From Ignavibacteria bacterium (GTDB lineage: Bacteria > Bacteroidota > Ignavibacteria > Ignavibacteriales > Melioribacteraceae): DNA of 12,567 nucleotides. Positions 7,012 to 12,567 of this stretch are shown here, in pieces. Position 1 is the first letter of the stretch. The number at the start of each line of letters is the position of its first letter. The notes below the pieces were generated by a model. That model saw only the letters and a program-made list of their open reading frames with translations, had not been told where the DNA came from and did no database searches. The stretch covers positions 1 to 12,567 of the forward strand of contig DAIEQT010000410.1 in assembly GCA_027347545.1 (NCBI GenBank), in the 5' to 3' direction. Position numbers and translations under genes: made by a program.

Positions 7012-7374
7012 ATGCCAGTAAAAATTGAAAAGCCAACTATCATTGAAGCAGCGGGCAACAAGCCTAAAATCATTGAAGAGTTTATTGGTCGTGTTAATTC
7101 CGGCACCAAGGATTTAAGCGTTGCAAAGATGAAAAGCCCCGGCGGCTGGATTGAACCGGGTCAGACACCTGAGTTTGATGAATACACAGTTGTGTTGAAA
7201 GGAATGCTTCGCGTTACAACCAAAGAAAATGTTTTTGATATTCTACCGGGACAAGCAATAATTACCAGCAAAGGTGAATGGATTCAATACAGCACACCCG
7301 GCGAAGAAGGCGCGGAATACATTGCAGTTTGCTTGCCGGCATTTTCACCGGATACGGTTCACAGAGACGAATAA
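7012..7374 (+). CDS. Small cupin-fold protein
   Basis: This is a 120-residue single-domain protein. ATG 7012 was chosen because AGGTGA (7002-7007) is correctly spaced and the longer in-frame start at 6955 overlaps a promoter-like element. The fold is seen from the cupin motif-1 core E-YTVVLKG (about residues 57-64), followed by the motif-2 strand pair ILPGQAIITSKGEWIQYS (about 77-94) and a conserved-looking tail CLPAFSPDTVHRDE. The usual metal ligands of motif 1 (His-x-His) and motif 2 (His) are not found: the region reads PGQTPEFDE, and the His position of motif 2 is Ile. Only the Glu remains, so a classical metal site is unlikely. It resembles EutQ-like small cupins, but no substrate can be assigned. 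It is 52 bp upstream of glyS on the same strand and may share its transcript. Confidence 0.8.
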   Translation: MPVKIEKPTIIEAAGNKPKIIEEFIGRVNSGTKDLSVAKMKSPGGWIEPGQTPEFDEYTVVLKGMLRVTTKENVFDILPGQAIITSKGEWIQYSTPGEEGAEYIAVCLPAFSPDTVHRDE

Positions 7375-7414
7375 ATTTCATATAAAAATTTTCAGCAAAG
7401 TTTATTAAAAAAGT

Positions 7415-7429
7415 AAGAGGTGTATCATC
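7415..7429 (+). promoter_or_regulatory. Shine-Dalgarno and ATC start site of glyS
   Basis: AAGAGG (7415-7420) is followed after 6 bases by ATC (7427-7429), then GCA AAG GGA, giving (M)AKG. In this frame a TAA lies at 7406-7408, and no ATG, GTG or TTG occurs between it and 7562. A well-placed ribosome site at exactly this spot suggests that ATC, or an ATG misread as ATC, is the initiation codon. The preceding ATC at 7424 is an alternative with only 3 bases of spacing. Confidence 0.6.
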
Positions 7430-8872
7430 GCAAAGGGACAAAACGAAACAGTAGAAAAAATTGTATCGCTTGCAAAGCGTAGAGGATTCGTATTTCAATC
7501 ATCAGAAATTTATGGCGGGTTAAACGGCTGCTGGGATTACGGTCCATTAGGCGTTGAACTTTTGAAAAACGTTAAAGAAGAATGGTGGAAAGCCATGACC
7601 TACCGCGAAGACGTTGAAGGTTTGGATGCATCCATTCTTATGCACCCGCGCGTTTGGGAAGCAAGCGGTCACGTTGAAAACTTTACCGATCCTATGATTG
7701 ACTGCAAGCAGTGTAAAGCCCGCTTTAGAGTTGATACTTTGGCGGAATTAATTTCCGATAAGAATAAAGAGAAAGCGCTAAAGGAATTAGATCCTTCAAT
7801 AATGCAAGCAGAAGGAACACTCGTTGAGAAATTTGAAAAAGTTTTAGATGATCAGAACAACGCTACAAAACTTTTAGATTTGCTCGGCTGCCCGCAATGC
7901 GGAAACAAAGGCACATTCACTCAGCCGCGTAAGTTTAATCTTATGTTCAAAACTTTCTTAGGACCGGTTGATGATACAGCGAATGTAATTTATTTACGTC
8001 CGGAAACAGCGCAAGGAATTTTTGTTAACTTTTTGAATGTTCAGAACTCAAGCCGCCAAAAACTTCCTTTCGGTATTGCACAGATTGGAAAAGCATTCCG
8101 TAACGAAATTAACACAAAGAATTTCTTGTTCAGAACAAGAGAGTTTGAGCAGATGGAAATGCAGTACTTCTGCAAACCGGGGAGCAATACCCAGCATTAT
8201 GATGAATGGAAAGAAAGAAGAATAGCGTGGTTTAAATCGCTTGGAATGACGCCGGAGAAGCTCCGCTTTCACGATCATCCAAAAGATAAACTTGCTCATT
8301 ACACAAAGAACGCGACAGATATTGAATATGAATTTCCATTCGGCTGGGGCGAGATAGAAGGAATTCACAACAGAACGGATTTTGATTTAGGAAGACATCA
8401 AGAATACAGCGGCAAGAATCAGCAATATTTTGATGATGAAACGAAAGAGAAATTCATTCCATACATAATTGAAACATCAGCCGGAGCCAGCCGTTCGTTC
8501 ATGGCATTCTTGGTTGATGCTTACCATGAAGAGGAAGTAAAAGGTGAAATGAGAAGCGTTCTTCGTTTCCATCCTAAGCTTGCGCCAATTAAAGCCGCAA
8601 TTCTTCCATTGGTAAATAAAGATGGAATGCCGGAAGTCTCGCGTAAGATAGAAGCTGATCTTCGTCCTTACTTAAGAATTTTTTATGATGATAAAGGCGC
8701 GGTTGGTCGTCGTTACAGAAGAATGGATGAAGTTGGAACTCCTTTCTGTATAACAATTGATACGCAGACAATGGAAGACCAAACCGTTACAGTTCGCGAG
8801 CGCGATTCGATGGAACAAGTGAGAGTCGCAATTTCTTCACTGTTAACTTACCTCTTAGATAAACTACGTTAG
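7427..8872 (+). CDS. glyS: Glycyl-tRNA synthetase, dimeric (alpha2) type
   Basis: This class II synthetase charges tRNA-Gly with glycine. From the proposed ATC start it has 481 residues, a normal length. The first conventional start in frame (TTG 7562) would delete the conserved segment LAKRRGFVFQSSEIYGGL and WDYGPLGVEL, which belongs to the catalytic domain, so the gene must begin upstream. Two CxxC pairs (Cys93/Cys96 and Cys155/Cys158) suggest a zinc-binding insert. Motif 2 is FRNEINTKNFLFRTREFEQ, starting at residue 224, and motif 3 lies around GASRSFMAFLVDAY, from residue 353. The C-terminal 95 residues are the anticodon-binding domain (IKAAILPLVNKDG to the end). Except for the start codon the gene looks intact and is surely essential unless a second glycyl-tRNA synthetase exists. 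A strong hairpin follows 5 bases after the stop. Confidence 0.93.
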   Translation: MAKGQNETVEKIVSLAKRRGFVFQSSEIYGGLNGCWDYGPLGVELLKNVKEEWWKAMTYREDVEGLDASILMHPRVWEASGHVENFTDPMIDCKQCKARFRVDTLAELISDKNKEKALKELDPSIMQAEGTLVEKFEKVLDDQNNATKLLDLLGCPQCGNKGTFTQPRKFNLMFKTFLGPVDDTANVIYLRPETAQGIFVNFLNVQNSSRQKLPFGIAQIGKAFRNEINTKNFLFRTREFEQMEMQYFCKPGSNTQHYDEWKERRIAWFKSLGMTPEKLRFHDHPKDKLAHYTKNATDIEYEFPFGWGEIEGIHNRTDFDLGRHQEYSGKNQQYFDDETKEKFIPYIIETSAGASRSFMAFLVDAYHEEEVKGEMRSVLRFHPKLAPIKAAILPLVNKDGMPEVSRKIEADLRPYLRIFYDDKGAVGRRYRRMDEVGTPFCITIDTQTMEDQTVTVRERDSMEQVRVAISSLLTYLLDKLR

Positions 8873-8877
8873 TTTTA

Positions 8878-8909
8878 TTTGGGAGATGCATTTAACTGCG
8901 TCTCCCAAA
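8878..8909 (+). terminator. Strong hairpin terminator after glyS
   Basis: TTTGGGAGATGCA (8878-8890) pairs with TGCGTCTCCCAAA (8897-8909) around the 6-base loop TTTAAC. The stem has 13 pairs with one T-G wobble. It starts 5 bases past the glyS stop. The downstream tract is only moderately T-rich (CTTTATAA), but the position and stability make a transcription terminator or mRNA-end hairpin the best reading. Confidence 0.75.
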
Positions 8910-8950
8910 CTTTATAACCCGCCAAAGCTTTTAGTTTGGCTAAAGAACTG

Positions 8951-9085
8951 AAGTTACGCATGAGTTGAATTTTGTGAATTATTTTTAGTAAATCTTAGTG
9001 ACTTTGTGTCTTCGTGGCTCAATTTCTTAGTTTTCATTTGCCACAAAGCCACAAGGGCACAAAGGAATCACAAAGTACGTAACTT
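8951..9085. repeat. Nested inverted repeats with short CACAAAG-type repeats
   Basis: The outer arms are AAGTTACG (8951-8958) and CGTAACTT (9078-9085). The inner arms are ACTTTGTG (9001-9008) and CACAAAGT (9069-9076). Between 9041 and 9076 there are four near-tandem units: CCACAAAG, CCACAAGGG, CACAAAGG and CACAAAGT. The left half carries the complementary phrase GACTTTGTGTCTTCGTGGC, so the region could fold as an imperfect cruciform. The phrase type is one I recall as dispersed in genomes of this group; unverified. Confidence 0.5.
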
Positions 9086-9180
9086 TAGTAAAGAAATATT
9101 TTTTGAGGATTTGCCGGTTAGTTTTATATTGAACTGCAAAAATGGGTACGTCAATCTTCCTTTGATTAAATCACTCCTAT

Positions 9181-12100
9181 ATGATTGATACTAATTGTAT
9201 GAGAATTATAAGCTTCGCACTCGCAATATTATTTTTTCCGGTTCTATTGTTTTCTCAAGAGGCTCCCGAATTCCTTACTATAGATCAAGGTCTTTCACAA
9301 AACTACATTTACAGCATCTGCCAGGATAAAAAGGGATTTCTCTGGATTGGTACTAAAGATGGTCTTAACCGCTACGATGGATATGAATTTGTTTGCTATC
9401 GGCATAATCCAGCAGATTCAACCACATTATCGGAAAATAATGTGTCTATTGTCTATGAAGATTCTCATCGGAGGTTATGGGTTGGAACAAACGGCGGCGG
9501 GTTAAATTTGTATGACCGCACCAAAGAATCATTTGTACAAATTAAAAGCGGCGCTGATGCAACAACTCTTAGCAGTAATTACATTACATGTATATTCGAA
9601 AGCCGCGATGGATTTATCTGGGTTGGCACTACAGACGGAGGATTAAACAAATTAAATCCGTCAACATTTGCGGCTCAGCGGTTTGTACATCAAGCATCAA
9701 ATTCCAACAGCGTTAGTTCCAATTATATTCATGCAATCGCTGAATCCGATGATGGACTGTTATGGATTGCAACGGCACAGGGCGGATTAAATTGCTACAA
9801 TCCGAAAAGCAAATCGTTCTCACACATTCTTCCCAAAGACAAAGATGGACTAGAAGTAAAATACTCGAATGATGTTACCTCTCTTCACGTTGCTAAGAAC
9901 GGAATTGTTTGGTTTGGCACTGCATCGGGGTTGAATCTTTACGATACTTATACCGGCACAATTCAACATTTCCCGGTTCGTGATTCTAATGGAAAACCTT
10001 GTTTAATCAGCAACATACTCCGGGTTAATAACACATTATACATTTCTTCATTTCAAATTTTTGCCGCGTTTGATTTGCAGAACAAAAAATACACTGTGCT
10101 TAGCGAACCCGCAGATAAATGGTTTACTAACGCAGTGTGTAAAGATAAATCCGGAATCTTTTGGCTTGGCACCGGCGGTTGGGGAGTTATGAAATATAAT
10201 CCGAACACAAAGATGTTTCACTCAACGACGGGCGTGTTTTTGAATGAAACTTTCCCAACAGCTGTAAATGCTTTTAAGAAATACTCCGGCAGTCTTTCAA
10301 GAACTTTGTTGAATGGAAGAGGGACAGAGTTTCTTCCTATCAAAAAAATTGAAACTGGTGAATACTTAATCGCTACTCCACGCACGGGTCTTTTTAGAAT
10401 TGATAGAACCGGAAAACTTATTAAACGTATAAACTCTAATCCTTCTAACGTACCGGCTGCTCCGGTTTGGGCTGTAAGCGGTGTATTTGAAGATAATTTG
10501 GGTACAATCTGGCTGGCTACTGTTGGCGGAATAAACAGATATAATGCCGATACCAAAACATTTACTCACTTCCGGCTTTATGATGATAAAAAGGTAAGTT
10601 CCGAGTACTTAAATAAATCCGGCGCTGCGGGCTATTCCGATATTTCTGTTACTCTTGTTGATCATGATAATGTATTTTGGCTGGGAACACCTGACCGGGG
10701 ATTAATACGGTATGATCCACAGAAAAATTTAACTGCTGCATATCATCAAGAACCACGCGGCAATTCTTCACTTAGCAATAATCATATTCTTTCAATAATA
10801 GAAGACGTACAAAATCCGGATAAGTATTTGTGGATTGGAACGGAAGGCGGCGGGCTAAATCATTTTGAAAAAGCAACCGGAAAGTGTGAGCATATAACTA
10901 CAGATAACGGATTGCCAAACAATGTTGTGTATGGAATTCTTGCTGATGATGAAGGCGCTCTTTGGATGAGTACCAACAAAGGTTTGTGCCGCTTTAATCC
11001 GGAAAGCAAATCATTCAAAAACTATGATATAGAATCGGGATTGCAGAGCAACGAGTTTAACCGTAGAGAATACTACAAAGCTCCGGATGGCAAAATGTAC
11101 TTCGGAGGAATTCTTGGTTACAACGCTTTCTATCCGCAAAATATCCGTACAAATAATATTGCCCCTCAAATTGTATTAACTGGATTCAAGCTGTTTAATA
11201 AGCGTGTTTCATTCAAAGATGTATCATCACCATTAAAGCAATCCATAGAAACGACAGACAAAATAATTCTTGAATATGCTCAGAATGTTATTTCGTTCGA
11301 ATTTGCCGCGCTTGAATACACTATTCCTAAACACAACACGTATGAGTACAAACTTGAGGGATTTAATGAAGATTGGGTAAACGCCGGAACAGTTCGCGAA
11401 GCAACATTTACAAACTTAAATCCCGGCACTTACCGGTTTCGTGTGCGGGGCGCCAACAGCGACGGCATCCGGGGAAAGAGTGAAGCAGTTGTTGATATTA
11501 TTATTATGCCTCCATTTTATATGACCTGGTGGTTCAAAGCATCTGCAATTCTAATTGCGTTAGGAATTGTAATTGCTGTAATACGATTCTTAATTATGCG
11601 GCGAGTGCGGGAGAGAATTATCAAATCCGAGCACGAAGCAGCGATGGAACGGGAACGTCTGCGTATTGCGCGCGACCTTCACGATGAAATCGGTTCCCGC
11701 TTAACTGAAATACGGCTTGTAAGCGAAATGGCAAAACAAAAAGATGTTTGCGCTAATGATATTTTAGAAAAGCTGGAAGAAATTTCTTCCGCATCTGAAA
11801 ATGTTGTAACAACGTTCAGCGAAATAGTTTGGTCTCTCAATCCTAAAAACGATTCGCTGGAAAATGTAGCATCGTTTCTTGGTCAACGCTCTACCGAATT
11901 TTTAAGCAAAGCCGGCATCCGGTGCAGGCTGGATTTTCCACCCGAACTGCCCGCCTATAATATTCCTTCCGAAGTTAGGCACAACATTATTCTAACGGTT
12001 AAGGAACTGGTGAATAATATTGTAAAACATTCCGGCGCTTCCATAGCTTCGATAGAGCTTTCAATAGATGAAAAAGATTTAGCGATTATAATTAAAGATA

Positions 12101-12267
12101 ACGGCTGCGGGTTCGATATGAGTAATGTGCGCATGTTTGGAAACGGGCTAAAAAATATCCAGCGTAGAATTGAAAGCATTGGCGGCAAAGTTACTATGGA
12201 AAGTGTAGTAGATATTGGAACAACAACAAAAATTAATATGCCGTTAAAATCTTTCCAAATTCCATAG
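9181..12267 (+). CDS. Two-component sensor kinase with Reg_prop beta-propeller and Y_Y_Y domain
   Basis: This 1028-residue sensor has the HTCS-like layout without a fused regulator. It starts at ATG 9181 or, perhaps better, ATG 9199, where MRIISFALAILFFPVLLFSQ makes a clean signal peptide; neither has a Shine-Dalgarno. Residues about 35-650 hold at least ten Reg_prop repeats of the type LWIGTxxGGLNxY (FLWIGTKDGLNRYDGYEF, LWVGTNGGGLNLYD and so on), probably two periplasmic propellers. The Y_Y_Y domain is at about 695-773 (EYAQNVISFEFAALEY to PGTYRFRVRGAN). One membrane helix lies at about 783-806. The cytoplasmic part is a HisKA_3 dimerisation domain with His834 in RDLHDEIGSRLTE, then a HATPase with N box Lys941-ELVNNIVKHSG, G1 Asp973-NGCGF and G2 GNGLKNIQRRI. 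HisKA_3 kinases signal to NarL-type regulators, and one begins 64 bases downstream. The ligand is unknown; propeller sensors in this group often respond to polysaccharides. Confidence 0.93.
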   Translation: MIDTNCMRIISFALAILFFPVLLFSQEAPEFLTIDQGLSQNYIYSICQDKKGFLWIGTKDGLNRYDGYEFVCYRHNPADSTTLSENNVSIVYEDSHRRLWVGTNGGGLNLYDRTKESFVQIKSGADATTLSSNYITCIFESRDGFIWVGTTDGGLNKLNPSTFAAQRFVHQASNSNSVSSNYIHAIAESDDGLLWIATAQGGLNCYNPKSKSFSHILPKDKDGLEVKYSNDVTSLHVAKNGIVWFGTASGLNLYDTYTGTIQHFPVRDSNGKPCLISNILRVNNTLYISSFQIFAAFDLQNKKYTVLSEPADKWFTNAVCKDKSGIFWLGTGGWGVMKYNPNTKMFHSTTGVFLNETFPTAVNAFKKYSGSLSRTLLNGRGTEFLPIKKIETGEYLIATPRTGLFRIDRTGKLIKRINSNPSNVPAAPVWAVSGVFEDNLGTIWLATVGGINRYNADTKTFTHFRLYDDKKVSSEYLNKSGAAGYSDISVTLVDHDNVFWLGTPDRGLIRYDPQKNLTAAYHQEPRGNSSLSNNHILSIIEDVQNPDKYLWIGTEGGGLNHFEKATGKCEHITTDNGLPNNVVYGILADDEGALWMSTNKGLCRFNPESKSFKNYDIESGLQSNEFNRREYYKAPDGKMYFGGILGYNAFYPQNIRTNNIAPQIVLTGFKLFNKRVSFKDVSSPLKQSIETTDKIILEYAQNVISFEFAALEYTIPKHNTYEYKLEGFNEDWVNAGTVREATFTNLNPGTYRFRVRGANSDGIRGKSEAVVDIIIMPPFYMTWWFKASAILIALGIVIAVIRFLIMRRVRERIIKSEHEAAMERERLRIARDLHDEIGSRLTEIRLVSEMAKQKDVCANDILEKLEEISSASENVVTTFSEIVWSLNPKNDSLENVASFLGQRSTEFLSKAGIRCRLDFPPELPAYNIPSEVRHNIILTVKELVNNIVKHSGASIASIELSIDEKDLAIIIKDNGCGFDMSNVRMFGNGLKNIQRRIESIGGKVTMESVVDIGTTTKINMPLKSFQIP

Positions 12268-12303
12268 CCCAAACTGGCTATTGTACGGCGCAGAACCTTG
12301 CGC
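12264..12303 (+). other. Two consecutive small hairpins between kinase and regulator
   Basis: ATAGCC (12264-12269) pairs with GGCTAT (12276-12281) around CAAACT; the kinase TAG stop lies inside the first arm. GCGCA (12288-12292) then pairs with TGCGC (12299-12303) around GAACCT. Neither is followed by a T-tract, so these are not typical terminators. They may partly attenuate or stabilise the transcript between the two genes. Confidence 0.4.
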
Positions 12304-12331
12304 TATGTTGAAATACCAATTAGGAAAATTT

Positions 12332-12567
12332 ATGATACGTGTTGCACTTGTAGAAGATGATGAAAAAATTCGCAGCAACATTATTACACTGTTGGAACAG
12401 TCTGATGGTTTTAGGTGCGTTGGTGCTTACCCCGATGCGGAAACTGCCTTAAAAGATATACAGAACAAAGCCCCGGAAATTGTGTTAATGGATATAAACC
12501 TTCCGGGTATGAATGGTATTGAATGCACTAATAAGTTAAAAGAGTTGATGCCTGAACTACTGATTGT
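12332..12567 (+). CDS. Response regulator receiver domain (3'-partial)
   Basis: The ATG at 12332 has AGGA (12322-12325) 6 bases upstream. The visible 78 codons encode a CheY-like receiver: an acidic pocket Glu8-Asp9-Asp10 in MIRVALVEDDEKIRSNI, and the phospho-acceptor Asp54 in VLMDINLPGMNGIE. The sequence is cut by the window edge before the conserved Lys and any output domain. It lies 64 bases after the HisKA_3 kinase on the same strand, so it is very probably its cognate regulator, expected to be NarL/LuxR type with a DNA-binding helix-turn-helix beyond the window. Confidence 0.92.
   Translation, partial: MIRVALVEDDEKIRSNIITLLEQSDGFRCVGAYPDAETALKDIQNKAPEIVLMDINLPGMNGIECTNKLKELMPELLI

Larger units (their letters stand above)
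8873..9180. other. Intergenic region between glyS and the propeller kinase
   Basis: This 308-bp gap contains the glyS terminator, a second hairpin GCCAAA...TTTGGC (8921-8940) and a nested inverted-repeat region (8951-9085). No protein-like frame is seen; the short frame at 9006-9188 is repeat sequence. No clear -7 element was found before the kinase. No tRNA was recognised. Confidence 0.7.

Noticed and set aside
7420..7482. GTG-started 20-codon frame as a leader peptide before glyS
   Set aside because: It overlaps the glyS coding sequence in another frame, its GTG overlaps the last base of the Shine-Dalgarno, and it has no glycine-rich regulatory run.
7562..7564. TTG 7562 as the glyS start
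   Set aside because: It would remove 45 residues including conserved catalytic-domain sequence, and it has no Shine-Dalgarno.
9041..9076. Short repeats as a CRISPR array
   Set aside because: Units are 8-9 bp and nearly adjacent, with no spacers of regular length.
9006..9188. 60-codon open frame before the propeller kinase
   Set aside because: It is made of the CACAAAG-type repeats and overlaps the kinase start.

Overview
The window is about 12.6 kb of AT-rich bacterial DNA that looks like the Ignavibacteria/Chlorobi side of the Bacteroidota. This is inferred from four things: Bacteroidota-type -7 elements (TAnnTTTG) upstream of two genes, a Reg_prop/Y_Y_Y sensor kinase, a TPR sensor kinase, and gene-poor gaps holding phrases of a dispersed-repeat type. 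I could not confirm the taxonomy by search.

Layout, left to right. (1) 1-1644: 3' part of a TPR-containing, membrane-anchored histidine kinase, cut by the window edge. (2) 1904-5950: a phosphate-uptake operon pstS-pstC-pstA-pstB1-pstB2, preceded by a candidate Pho-box-like direct repeat and a TAnnTTTG promoter. (3) 5957-6637 (minus): phoU, convergent with the operon and only 6 bases from it. (4) 6638-7011: a gap with a 108-bp element bounded by 18-bp inverted repeats. (5) 7012-7374: a small cupin. (6) 7427-8872: dimeric-type glycyl-tRNA synthetase with no standard start codon at its true N-terminus, followed by a strong hairpin. (7) 8873-9180: a gap with nested inverted repeats and CACAAAG-type short repeats. 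(8) 9181-12267: a 1028-residue periplasmic-propeller histidine kinase, followed after two small hairpins by the start of a response regulator (12332 to the window end).

The most notable observation is in the phosphate transporter. The two tandem ATPases are degenerate in complementary places. PstB1 keeps the ABC signature but has Ala for the Q-loop Gln and Asn for the switch His. PstB2 keeps Walker A, Q-loop, Walker B and His but has lost the signature (LPLDQ in place of LSGGQ). A heterodimer would therefore have one canonical and one degenerate ATP site, as in asymmetric ABC exporters, but here in an importer.

Two single-codon anomalies also stand out. An in-frame TGA interrupts pstS, with 45 conserved-looking codons continuing in frame after it. 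The conserved N-terminus of glycyl-tRNA synthetase is reachable only from a non-canonical codon, probably ATC at 7427. Each could be real biology, a mutation or an assembly error.
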